A stretch of DNA of 64,000 nt. Origin: Arthrobotrys musiformis (Eukaryota; Ascomycota; Orbiliomycetes; Orbiliales; Orbiliaceae). A model generated the notes under the pieces. It saw nothing but the letters and a program-made list of their open reading frames with translations. It was not told the origin of the DNA and made no database searches. Positions 47,648 to 58,215 of this stretch are shown here, one piece after another; the stretch's first letter is position 1; the number at the start of each line of letters is the position of its first letter. Both the position numbers and the translations under genes were made by a program. The DNA is taken from contig JAVHJL010000002.1 in NCBI GenBank assembly GCA_036971715.1, positions 2,078,501 through 2,142,500 on the forward strand, given 5' to 3'.

Positions 47648-50119
47648 ATGAGAGCAGCTACGCGGCTTAGGACGGTTGTCTGCAGACACTCCCTCCAGGC
47701 GGCCGTCGCCCCAATCGCCTCGTGCCAATGGAGATCCCGAAACTACGCTACCGATAGCCCGACTGAAGCTCCCAAGCGTCGCGGACGACCCAGGAAAACA
47801 AGAGAAGAAAACATCGCAGCATTAGCTCTGAAGGCCAGAAGGACAATCGAACATGCGGCCGACGAAGCACGATTCCAGAGCCTCGAATCCCTCAAGGAAG
47901 AATATGCCAAGTTCCAGGAAGAAGACAGGGTTCCGATGAGGCCTATGAGAAGGCCGGTGGGACGCCCTAAGGGTGAGAGAGTTATCAAAAAGAGGCCGGT
48001 TGGGAGACCTAAGAAGAGAGGGAGGAGGTATGGAAGCAAGAACAAGCCGAAAGAGATTGGGCCCAAGGCGCCCAAAACGCCAAAACCCTTCGGCCGGCCT
48101 AAGCTCATCGGGCCTAAGTACCCGACTGCTGCTCAGAAAGTAAGGATGGCTCACGCCGCAGGCGTCCCTCCATCGGAGCTTGTATTCGGGGTACCCAAGC
48201 TAGAACAGGAGAGAGCAAGGAGAGAGCAAGAAAAACTCGAGGAGGAAGAAAGAAACAAACCCAAATCTAAAACTCCAAGGATACGTAGGACTCGGGCTCA
48301 AATGGAAGCAGATGCGATCGCAAATGGAGAAATATTGGATCCTGGGAGGCCCAAGAGATACGGACCGGAGCTACCCAGCCAGATAATCATGGACCAAGGG
48401 GTTATGAGGAGAGTTTACCTCAGGCCTGGTAGAGCCAAATTGTTCTTCTGCGAGGAAGAAAGGAAAGATAAGGAAGTGCGACAGGCGAAGGAGGAAATAG
48501 CAAAAGAAGTAAGGGAACAGATACGAACGGATCTTGCCGAGTACGGGATGACCGAGGATGGGAAAAAGCGGCGCAGGAAGACCCCGCTGCAGGACGAAAT
48601 CGCTACCAAATTGATGAAGAAGCAGGTTAACAAGCAAACTGGCCCTAAGGCGTACCAGGTCAGCGAACTCACTCAAATTGCCAGGGATTTTCTCGCCCAA
48701 CGAAAACAAGATCTCGAGATGGCCGAGGGGAAAAGGGACTGGGAATATCCTTTGGATGATGAAGGGCACCCCATATTACCAAAGAGAACCCCTGGAGGAA
48801 ATACACGCCACAAATTACGAGAAACCCCTCAGACGACCAGACAGTCCAAGTGGGTTCAAACTCCCAAACAGAACGATTCCACATCACAAAATTGGAGACT
48901 AGTCACGCCGAAGAAAATACAAAATACTGCTCCTACAATCGCAGCTTTGGTGGAATCGGGAATACCACAACCTAAACCCCCGACAGACAAGTCTCTCGTC
49001 ATCGGCGAAAAGAAATGCGCGGATATTTTCAAGGGCTTCGATTTCTCAGAGTACGAGGGATGCGAAATTATTGATTTCAATCCCGGGTACGGAGTGTTTT
49101 CTCGGGAGCTCAATAGGGCTATACAACCGTCGAAACATATACTGCTCGAACACGAGCCTGACTTCATCCCTTTCCTTGAGCGCACTTGCACCGATCCTTC
49201 CTTTGAAATCATCCAAAAGGATTTCTATGAGTGGGGTACATTCGACAATCTCGTCTCCAGCGGGAAGGTCAATCCGAAAAAGGTTCCATTCGAGGATGGG
49301 ATAAACAAGACACTTCTCATCACAGGTATGCTTCACAAGGAAGTCAAAGGTGATCGGTTCATGGCCCAGATCCTCGATGCTATAGCGCAGCAAAACTGGG
49401 TGTTTAAATATGGCCGAATCAAATTTTTGCTATGGGTCGATGAGGAGATGGTAGCCCGGTATCTTCCAAGAACATTTGGAAGAAGGAACCGCGCAGCAGT
49501 CATGGTTGAAGCATTTACGAACGTCCGGGAGCTCGCATCCCCGCCACCATTCTATACCTGGGCAGACCATCGGTTCTTCTTCAGAATGGACATCTGGAAC
49601 CGCCCGGATCACACTCCAAACAAGCAAGACCGTCTAACGGGCGTCAAATATGCCAAACAGCTCACATTTATCAACATGCCCCGAAACCCACCGCCGGTTA
49701 TCTTCGAGAGCGATGAGTTTTGGCCACCGTTAAGATGGGCCCAAACCACACTCCTCGAGTTTACGCCAAAGCTCACATCGCCGTATTTGAGAGGAGAAGT
49801 GCCGGACTCGGAGCCCTGGAAGTTCTTCAATCTCATCCTCACGTCAACGTTCTTGTCCCGCCATACCTTGATGCGACAGGTATTGGCCAAGGTCGGAGAA
49901 GGCGCTGACCAGATGCTCGAGACCGAGGAGGAATTAAAGAAATTCCCGGATCTCGCTGATAAGCCTGCCATGCACGTCTCGATCGAAGAGTTGGAAGCAC
50001 TAGCACAGGCGTACGAATTCTGGCCGTGGAGAAGCGAAGATCCGTTCATCGGTTCGGATATGAGGCTTAGCCGCCCCGGAATGTTGGACGAACTTGAGGA
50101 TGCTCAGTTGGTAGTCTGA
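47648..50119 (+). CDS. mitochondrial transcription factor B-like protein with AT-hook N-terminus
   Basis: A single exon, 823 aa. Residues 1-36 form a strong mitochondrial presequence: Arg-rich, no acids, ending RNYAT. Residues 43-235 carry AT-hook-like minor-groove motifs: RGRPRK (45-50), VGRPK (104-108), RPVGRPKKRGR (115-125), FGRPK (148-152) and GRPKRYG (233-239), in a Lys/Arg/Glu-rich, partly coiled-coil background. From about residue 450 the sequence resembles the mtTFB/KsgA-Dim1 fold: KKCADIFKGFDFSEYEGC, motif I EIIDFNPGYGVFSREL, and the acidic SAM-site equivalent HILLEHEPDFIPFLE. It continues TLLITGMLHKEVKGDRFM, PRTFGRRNRAAVMVEAFTNV and a WPWRSEDPF end. Mtf1/TFB2 opens mitochondrial promoters with the Rpo41-type polymerase; other members dimethylate small-subunit rRNA. 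The overall length is more than twice yeast Mtf1. Role as transcription factor rather than methylase is inference. Confidence 0.85.
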   Translation: MRAATRLRTVVCRHSLQAAVAPIASCQWRSRNYATDSPTEAPKRRGRPRKTREENIAALALKARRTIEHAADEARFQSLESLKEEYAKFQEEDRVPMRPMRRPVGRPKGERVIKKRPVGRPKKRGRRYGSKNKPKEIGPKAPKTPKPFGRPKLIGPKYPTAAQKVRMAHAAGVPPSELVFGVPKLEQERARREQEKLEEEERNKPKSKTPRIRRTRAQMEADAIANGEILDPGRPKRYGPELPSQIIMDQGVMRRVYLRPGRAKLFFCEEERKDKEVRQAKEEIAKEVREQIRTDLAEYGMTEDGKKRRRKTPLQDEIATKLMKKQVNKQTGPKAYQVSELTQIARDFLAQRKQDLEMAEGKRDWEYPLDDEGHPILPKRTPGGNTRHKLRETPQTTRQSKWVQTPKQNDSTSQNWRLVTPKKIQNTAPTIAALVESGIPQPKPPTDKSLVIGEKKCADIFKGFDFSEYEGCEIIDFNPGYGVFSRELNRAIQPSKHILLEHEPDFIPFLERTCTDPSFEIIQKDFYEWGTFDNLVSSGKVNPKKVPFEDGINKTLLITGMLHKEVKGDRFMAQILDAIAQQNWVFKYGRIKFLLWVDEEMVARYLPRTFGRRNRAAVMVEAFTNVRELASPPPFYTWADHRFFFRMDIWNRPDHTPNKQDRLTGVKYAKQLTFINMPRNPPPVIFESDEFWPPLRWAQTTLLEFTPKLTSPYLRGEVPDSEPWKFFNLILTSTFLSRHTLMRQVLAKVGEGADQMLETEEELKKFPDLADKPAMHVSIEELEALAQAYEFWPWRSEDPFIGSDMRLSRPGMLDELEDAQLVV

Positions 50120-51536
50120 TTAAAATATTGTTTGGTATTTTTGAAGGCTCTCTCTCCCTCTCCCTCTTTTCATTGTAAATATAATATTTCCCCAGGGCCT
50201 TTGTTCGATTCTTTTGTACAATAGATTTTATTTTCATGTCAGCCGTGAGTTTTGGCGCTCGGAATTCATTCTGAATATATTGGATCCAACATCTTATCTG
50301 TTGCCTTAGTCTTGTTCCTGCTATTACCCCAGTTTAAAAGTCGCAGATCTATCTCATCAACTGAAGCGAGCACCAGTGCAGCCCGAGACATCAAATCTGC
50401 CAAGCTTCAACGCAAGTATGTTCCAAAATGCAACATATCGATATATCCACCGCCGCGCTCGACCTTCAAAAACTTCCCTCACTAAACTCAAGGAAAAACT
50501 CTTAGACGAAAAATGAGCTTAGGAACATGTCTCATATACTAGAATATCTAAAGGCCTTAGAGGAAAATTTTACCGCCTAAAGGTAATCGATTGATGTTCA
50601 ATTAACCCTGGCGTTATGATAGCATGACGAATCTCTCTCATTGAGTTATGCTCGAGCGCTCCACACCTTGAAAATATCCGGGCCGACGGCCGTCTCAACC
50701 CCCTGTAAGCCTGCACTTTCCTCCACACCTTTCGAAAAAGCTTGTATAAACGTTTTTTTTGGTTAATTTATCCAAGAAAACCGCATACCTAACAAAAGGA
50801 TTTTAGCGACGAGTTTCGCGAACGAGGAACATGGGTGTGGGATTCCTTTTTCCGGTTCGTGAGGGATGGGGTAGCTTGTTTCGAGCCCTTCACTTTATGC
50901 ACGTAACTAGCTCTATCCATCTAACCCTGGGACCCCTCCTGGAGGTCTTGTGTTACATGTGGGCCCCTTTGGTACGTAAGTTTTGTACCTGCCGAGATTT
51001 CTTAGGATGATAATTGGCGGCGGCGCGGCGTAGGTGTATCCGAAGGTAGAGGAGGGTTTACCGGGTCTTGGTAAAAGCGTGGCGGAACCCCGGATTTCTT
51101 TACTCGATATATCCGGAACTTCCTGCTTTGAGGTGGTCGAAGGGTGGGTTTATATCTTGTTTGGTTTTTGTGGGTGGAGTATTTTGTGCCGTTTTGATGT
51201 GCCGTGTTTTCCAGATGGTATCTGGTGGGTTTTTTAACTTAATCTTGCATATAGATGTGAGTATTAATTTTTTGTGAATTGGACAGAGTATCTTCCTTGA
51301 AGGCTTTGGAGGGGGGTGTACTTTCAGATAGTATGATTCACTGGTACTGTTATACGTAACTAGATATATAATTTCTGTTTGAAAGAGGTATTAAACCTTC
51401 ACACCATCTTTTCTCTCCCCCTCGAGGGTTTTCATTTACCTTTCCTTCGATTATTATTTTTTATATAAAGATCCCCCCTTCCCAAGCCGCCTGCCGAAGT
51501 GGATTTGTTTCCTTTTTCTTTTTTTTCTTGTTTATA
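50120..51536. other. intergenic between mtTFB-like and GT90 genes
   Basis: 1.4 kb, AT-rich, with TCTC repeats just after the mtTFB-like stop and a CT/T-rich leader before the GT90 ATG. No gene supported. Confidence 0.5.
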
Positions 51537-53057
51537 ATGGGACGATACAGAAGAATGGGAGGACTAGGCCGACGCCCCTTCTTCCTGCGCATGGCCTTCG
51601 CAGAGGCTCTACTGGCAGCAGTAGGCCTCATGGCCGTCCTAAAATACTTCTTCAACTCGGACTCCGCCGGACTCTACAACCTCCTCCTCCTCCGACCTTA
51701 TTCTGACGATAGCGCGCCCAGTTATCCGACATTGGAGATTAATGGACGGAGAGTGAAGAGTTGGGCCGAGCGGCCGTTGTTTTTGACGGAGAAGCAGTGT
51801 AGGAGGGAGTACCCGCTGCTTTACGCACCGATCGAGGAGGCGGTTGGAAGGGGGGAGTTTGAGTTTTTGAGGGGGCCGGATGAGTATACTGCCCTTGTTA
51901 CGGCGAGGGTTAAGGGGAATCGGGTATGTTGTCTTATACTCTTTATCTTATGGTTTATGGAGGGGGATGTTGGGCTGATTGTTGGATTTTGGGTGAAGTT
52001 ATATATCATCAGTAGTAGTAATACGACGAATAATAACGTCAACGTAATGGTATACCCCCCCGCCGTATAATTGACCAATTCCTAATAGATACTAACATGA
52101 ACAAAACAGCACCGCTCCGCCGCCCTCCACCAGATCAATAAAGCCCTCGCAACCTCCCCCGAACCCCTCCCGGACACCGTCTTCTCCTTCACTCCCATAG
52201 ACTACCCCAAAAACAACAGCTGGGTCTACTCAAAATGGTACGACCACACCGAAATCCTAAACTACTGGCCGGTCCCGCACTTCGGCCACTGGTCCTGGCC
52301 GGTGGAATACATCGGTCCCCTAACCGAAGTCCTCACCAAAGTCTCCCAAATCGAAACCACCCTCCCCTTCGCCGAGAAGATCGATAAACTCTTCTGGCGG
52401 GGGACGACGTACTTCAATCCCATCCAAAACGGTAACCTACGCGGGAACCTCCTCTCCGCCACCGATGGAAAAGATTGGGCCGATATAGGACAGTTAAAAT
52501 GGACCACCCTCGAAAAAGCGCAGAATATCATTCAGATTCCGGAGATTTGTAGGTATAAGTATATAGCCTACACGGAGGGAATAACCTACTCGGGCCGTCT
52601 ACCGTTCCACATGCTCTGCGAGAGCGTGATCATTACCCCGCCGATAAATTACATGATGCATTCCACGCATCTAATGAAACCGCTGTTTGCGTGGAAGCTG
52701 GGGTTTCAGAGTACGAAGGCGATGGATGATTGGGGGATGAAGAGGTTGAGGAAGGCGTGGCCGAGGGATTATAGACCCGATGAGGCGAATGCGATATTCG
52801 TTTCTCCGGATTGGAGTGATCTCGAGGAGACGATAATGTGGTTGAGGGATAATCCCCACATCGCACAGGGTATTGCGGCAAGGCAGAAGGAGTTGTTCGT
52901 GGAAAAGGGATATTTATCGGAGAGTGCGGAGATGTGTTATTGGAGGGAGTTGATTAGAGGGTGGAATAAAGTTGCTATCCCCACGGGGGGTGGGTGGGGC
53001 GAGCTCGGGATCCCGTGGGAGACGTTTGCTTTAACTGGGAAGACGAATTTTAAGTAA
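51537..53057 (+). CDS. GT90 (CAP10-domain) glycosyltransferase
   Basis: Two exons, 51537-51923 and 52110-53057 (186-nt intron), 444 aa. GT90 enzymes include the cryptococcal capsule xylosyltransferases and animal POGLUT; most filamentous-fungal members have no assigned acceptor. It is a type II membrane protein: a short Arg-rich cytosolic tail (MGRYRRMGGLGRR), then a signal anchor at about residues 15-38 (FFLRMAFAEALLAAVGLMAV), so Golgi lumen is expected. The CAP10 domain covers about residues 155-430: YDHTEILNYWPVPHFGHWSW, then KIDKLFWRGTTYFNPIQNG and GNLRGNLLSAT, then EICRYKYIAYTEGITYSGRL, a nucleotide-sugar site, and SVIITPPINYMMHSTHLMKP, ending in a long helix with DLEETIMWLRDNPHIAQGIA. 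Exon 2 codons shift from C-ending to G-ending along its length (see findings). Confidence 0.9.
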
Positions 53058-53484
53058 ATAAATTGTAGATACCTGAATATTTTTTTCGAGGCGGAGTGCC
53101 TCATGTACATAACACTTCACTTTACGACGCGATGTTTGCAATTTGTATTAATTTTATCGATTTGGAAGTGGTACACCGGTACCCTCGAATCCCTTGATGA
53201 TTGCCATTCGATCCCTTAGACTAAAGCTGAGTTCCGCTATCCGTTCATGAAACAGAACGGAAGAACAATATGCTCGCATCTAAAACGAGGAGCATTGGTA
53301 AACAAAGGAAAAAAGAAGAAAAAAGAAACCTGTGAATCCAGTTGGGCCGACGATAATAACGGCCAGAACTGGTTTCGAAAACAAAAACGTAAAGCTTGCA
53401 CCCCGTGGCATTCCAGCCTACCCATAGCTGGCCGCGGATCTGAATTTCCAGTCGGAAAGTCTAGAGCAATAAATTCCAGATAAT
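53058..53484. other. convergent intergenic, GT90 / zinc-finger gene
   Basis: 430 bp of 3' flanks. A Lys-rich ORF at 53,247-53,483 comes from an A-rich run and has no family resemblance. Confidence 0.5.
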
Positions 53485-55087
53485 TTAACGACCCAGGGAT
53501 TGACCATTGTTGGGTCGAAATTTCATCTCTTGGAACTCCTTGCCTATGACGTTTCTAAAATTTTCCACTTCATTCAAGAAGCGGCCAAGAGGAAGGGTTT
53601 CATCAGTACCTTTGAAGTGGACCATAACTAGACACGAGTCCCCACCCATCCCGCGCTCGAGATTTCGCAACTTGTTGCGAAGTTCAGTGACCACATTCAT
53701 TATCTTCTCCAAATTTTTCCCGATCTCATATGGCCTCTTGAAGGCGATGAAATTTCGCCCTTGTTGGTTTGGTTGACCACACAAGACGTTGTCGACCGCG
53801 GAGAGTAGATGTGACACGAGCGCGGAAAGGACTGGGCTCCAGTGTTCCGTAATGTTCGAACCGCCTTGGTAGACGTTGTATGGTGGGGCCCTGATGAACA
53901 TTGTTGCTGTGTTCATCAAAGCCGCCTTGGTGACTGGCTTGCCGTCGTCGTACATCAGTCTCCTACCCAGTTTTTGGATCTTGTGAACAACGCTCTGGTA
54001 GTAAAGATTCATTCGCAGGTGGGCCACGAGCTCCTGCTGTCCGCAGCTCGCACTACAGCCGCTGCCGGAATCAGCATGCTGGATCAAGGCACTTAAAACT
54101 GAAAATGAGAGGCCACAGTTCAACCCACAACAGCGGAAAGGCCTCTCATCCCGAATCCTCTCATAGTTTAGGAAGGAGCCAAGGGACCTGCGATTGTCGC
54201 AAGGGAGAAGAATCTCCGCTTCCGGAAACGTCGCAAAGGTGTAGTTGACATCTAGCGTGTCAATCAAGCTAGGACAGTTGCCTGTCTCAGCATGATTGAG
54301 CATTGACGCTGGGAATGGGTAAAACTTAGCGCAGCCCGGGCACATGACTGGGCTGCGTTTCTTATTTCTCGAGGGACCAGCTCCTTGGTTCCTCGTTTGA
54401 GGACCCGGGCCAGAGCTAGGGCCAGAAGCCGGAACATGCTCCCCTTGTGTGGAGGGGTGGGGCTATACATGAAGATAACAATGAAAAGAATGAAATCAGT
54501 CTTGACCAAAAGCCTCCTAGAAGACTAGCGAGAGAGTAGACTTACCGGTCTAGTTCCCATGCCGTCCTCTTCCTGAACTCTAGCACCCTCGTAAACCTGG
54601 GGCTCAAAGGGGGTTTGCAATTCGGGTTCAACAGATGGCTGAGCGGGTTGAGCAAATCGTGAATTGAAGGCTAAGCAGCGGCAGTAAGGGTTCAATTCGA
54701 GATGTACATCGAAGCTTTCCTTGTAATACCAAACCTTACAAGCCGGACATTCTTTGTGGCATCCGGTTTCTACCCAGTGCCCGACAACGTCGCCCCCTGT
54801 TCCAGCGTTGAAACCGCATCGTGGGCAAACGGACGAGTAGTCACGGTGAGCCGAGGCATGCTCCCGGGTCTTCTCCGGAGTTTCAAACGCTTCATAACAA
54901 AGGTCGCACCATAAGTCACGACAGGTGGTATGGAAGTGGAGTTGCGCTTTATTCAGTGCGTAAAACTCCACCTGGCAGCGAGCACAGGTAGACCATCTGT
55001 GAAGAAAAGTTAGCTCTAAATGCAATCCCTATGCCCTAACAGGCGATAGACTAACGGTCGGGCTTCGAGAGGTCTTTTAGAAGCCAT
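53485..55087 (-). CDS. C2H2-like zinc-finger protein, unknown function
   Basis: Three exons on minus: 55087-55056, 54996-54546, 54462-53485; 486 aa. The N-terminal 90 residues hold paired Cys and spaced His: WSTCARCQVEFYALNKAQLH, LWCDLCYEAFETPEKTREHA, SVCPRCGFNAGTGGDVVGHW, and ECPACKVWYYKESFDVHLEL. These are about four C-x2-C...H zinc-finger-like units, of which the first lacks a clean C2H2 spacing. A disordered Pro/Gly/Gln linker (about 130-190) leads to another unit (VMCPGCAKFYPFPASMLNH) and a CCGLNCGLSFSVLSALIQHA unit. The last 200 residues are helical without known motif, with YYQSVVHKIQKLGRRLMYDD and KNLEKIMNVVTELRNKLRNL, possibly a coiled-coil. I do not recognise a named family. It may be a DNA/RNA-binding or RING-adjacent protein; function is open. 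Confidence 0.82.
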
Positions 55088-56205
55088 TGTGAAGTCTCGT
55101 TGGTCTCTGATGGATTGGATGACGGATGAATTCTGGTAGGAGTAGTTGAGTGATGATGTGGATGATGAGTGATGATGAGAATGATGAGCGATGATGAGGA
55201 TGATGAGTGGTGATGAGTGATGATGAGTGATGATGAGAGGTTAGTTCCTTGACCAACCAGATTAACGGTGAAGCAAGCTTGAAGGTGATTATAAGTTCAT
55301 AAGAATGATATGTACAAGGAAACCGGGAGGAAGAACAGGACAAGGAGATGAAGTCGGAGAAGAAGAAGGGTGGATGGATGATGGAATGGTGAATGGGCGG
55401 CAATGATGAGATTGATGAAGAGGTGAGAAAGGCTTTGAGCTTAGCTCCTGTCATATACGTCCGTATATCAAATATGTGAGCGTAATAGAGGGATGGGGGG
55501 TAGGGCGCCCGGGCAGACGCAGACAGCCTCATCACCAGTTCCATGGACTTCAACAAAGCCCATTTTGGTGTTGTTTCAGCCACTGCACGCTCCCGCCACA
55601 TCAAAATACCACACATCATCAGCCTCGTATTGATTCCTCTTCAACATGGCCGCCAGACAGCTAGCTGTCAAATGAGCCAATTAGGAAATATATATCAACC
55701 CACATACGCAATTGTTATGGTCTAGAAAGGCTTATCGCAAAGGAATAAATGCCCAGATCTACCGAGAATATCCAAAGCTTATATGATATAATCTCGAAAT
55801 TCGCCTCAAGAATACATCCAATTACGTTATACGGTCTGAAGAAAGCTGGTGGTTTCATCGAATGTCTAATTCTCCGAGCTATAATGACATGGATGAACGA
55901 AAACTCCCTGGTGAGGAATATCTTCGGGAGAGAAAAAAAAAAGTATCGTAAATTATAACGCAATGGAAATAAGGAAAAACCCTGGCGTAAAAACAGAATG
56001 CCCCGTATACACAAAAAGCATAAGAATATTCTTATGGAAAACTAGCGGTGGGAGTAGTTGTTTGAATGAGGAGGCGAGTTAAGGAGCAAAGCATCCTTCG
56101 ATACGGATTCGAGGGAACTTTTGATGATGGTGGTGACAATCCATGTTGTATATTCAGGATTCTGAAGACTATTATAAAACAAGTAGTGAAAAGGAAACGA
56201 CACAC
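55088..56205. other. intergenic between zinc-finger gene and RPS26
   Basis: 1.1 kb. The zinc-finger gene promoter side holds the GATGATGAG array. ORFs here are repeat-derived (His/Ser-rich on minus). No gene supported. Confidence 0.5.
55150..55239 (+). repeat. GATGATGAGT degenerate tandem array
   Basis: About nine copies of a GATGATGAG(T/A/G) unit, with local variants (GATGTGGATGATGAG, GATGAGCGATGATGAG). It lies 60 bp upstream of the zinc-finger gene ATG, so probably in its 5' leader or core promoter. Confidence 0.9.
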
Positions 56206-56926
56206 TTAGGCGGTCTTAGCGGCGCCCTGGGTAGGTGTCAGCTTCTTGCCGTCCTTGTTGTATCGTACTCTTGGTGGTGGAGCACGGTTGCGACGTCCCT
56301 CTCTCGATCGGACACTATCCAGCAGAGTAAACCAGTTAGCCAGCTTCCTTCGCATATTTGATTCCTGCCATGTTATATCGAGATTTCTTCATACCGAACG
56401 ATCTTTCCGTGAATAGCGCAGCTGACACAGTATTGGAGCTTGAGGTACATCTTTGGGATGTTGTATCCGGCGGGGTTGTTGTTGCTGCCGTAGGCGTATC
56501 CGGACGATGGGTCGGAGAAGACGGAGGCCTCCATGATATCACCTGTTCCACACAGAATAGACGTCCAATTAGCATATAAATCCCGATTTCCCAAGGAACC
56601 CCTTTCCCATATAACTCCGGGAAACCCCCAAAGATTCCATTCGTCTAATGACATTCATATATGATTGTCGAAAGGGAGAGTTGCACATACGGATGGCAGC
56701 AGACTCAACCATGTTTCGGATGGTGAATCTCTTGATGGCCTTGTCCTTAGGAGTACATCTTGAGCAGTTGGAGCAACGGATTGGGTTGACGTGACCACGT
56801 CCGTTCTTGTTGCGACCGCTATAATCAAGTAAAACCACCAGTCAGAAATCGTCCAGTTTGTAGATGTTGATGATATCCTCCATTCGACTGAGTTTCGACA
56901 TACTTGGCTGCACGCTTCTTGACCAT
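56206..56926 (-). CDS. RPS26: 40S ribosomal protein S26
   Basis: Four exons on minus: 56926-56904, 56818-56691, 56542-56395, 56314-56206; 135 aa. eS26 sits at the mRNA exit channel of the 40S subunit. Family blocks: MVKKRAANGRNKNGRGHVNP, IRCSNCSRCTPKDKAIKRF (zinc-binding C-x2-C), VESAAIRDIMEASVF, MYLKLQYCVSCAIHGKIVR (second C-x2-C), VRSREGRRNRAPPPRVRYN and a GAAKTA end. The first intron after seven codons and the phase of each junction are well supported. It is longer than the usual 115-119 aa. The excess is a Ser/Gly/Asn-rich insertion of about 15 residues (60-76) between SVF and the (Y)xIPKMYLKLQYC block, inside exon 3 (see findings). Confidence 0.95.
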
Positions 56927-58215
56927 TTTGACTAATCTGCAGATGGAAAGCCTTCTGTTAACCCTTCTGTTCTTTTTCCTGTTGCAAATAGAATAAAATG
57001 TCGATTGTCGAAGTACGGAAAATTGGCAGTACCTGGATGATTATCGAGTGTCGAAATCGGGGGTAAGGGAGATAGTTCGAGAGTGTCGGCGACGATATCG
57101 GTGATGCTTGTCGAGCTTGCTGGGTGGTATATTGAAGATTTGGGAGACAGCCGGACTGGGCCAGCGAATTATTTTTTTGTGGGCAAAGGTCTCGCTTATG
57201 TTACCTAAACCGGCCCGAGCACATAGGGCTCAACACCACAACACATTCGGCGGATACACAAGCGCCATAAGCGCTAAGGAAGCTCTTTGTGTTTGTGTTG
57301 TGATTGTGTTGAGGTGTCGTCGACCTGCAAACAAACGTGTCGGAAGGTAATAAATGCCATGCCATGCGAATGCTTAGTTGGCCACGGACCCGGCGCCGGG
57401 CGGGGTAATTGTAATTGGAGCCATTCTTACTACAAGAATACTGTCCACGTTACTCGATCATCTGCATGGCAGAAGAGCGAGATGGCCTGCACGTTGATAT
57501 CATGCGGATGAGCTCGCTCGCTCTGTGATTTAATTAGCAGGCCTGCGCAGGGAGACTTCGCGATGCATGGCATCGATTCCATCGATAACTGTGAATTCTG
57601 TGCGCGCCACCTTTGCATGCATGGATCGATTGATATGACATGACCTCATTGAAAGAATTTTTATTTTTATTTTTAAACAAATAGGAAAAACTGGAATTCG
57701 CCTTCCGGGCATTCCCTAAATTTTTTTAATTTTTTTTTTTTAAGCTTCCCGAATTAACGGACAAAGGGACGCATCGGCGGCTGTGGACGTTGGGAGACTA
57801 AAGAACTATCATGCCAGTTTCACCATATCGGAATCATTATCACGAGCCCTTTCCGCAGACACTAGCTCGACCTCACCTCGATCGACTAACATTAGCTGCT
57901 CAATAAGGCCATTCCTTTAATATTAGTTCCGATACTAAGAGAAATAAGAAAAACACTAAAACATTCACAGCTGGCGAATCGTCAGCCCCGATTTGGCTTT
58001 GCTTTGAGTGGTTTAAGATTGGGAGCTCCAAAGAAGCAACAACGACGCTGCCAAACTCAAGCCGCCCCGCCAAAACTTTCTTGCATATTTTCTTTCGGAT
58101 CCCAGGCCTCCCTTTCTCCCTATCTCCCTTTGCATCGTCATCACCTTCATCATCATAGTAATACCCACAACCTTTCACACCCGTTACACTTGCGACTTAC
58201 CCAAGCTGCAAAAAC
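56927..58215. other. divergent intergenic, RPS26 / CBS-PB1 gene
   Basis: 1.3 kb. RPS26 promoter and CBS-PB1 promoter. T and A runs at 57,655-57,745. No gene or RNA recognised. Confidence 0.5.
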
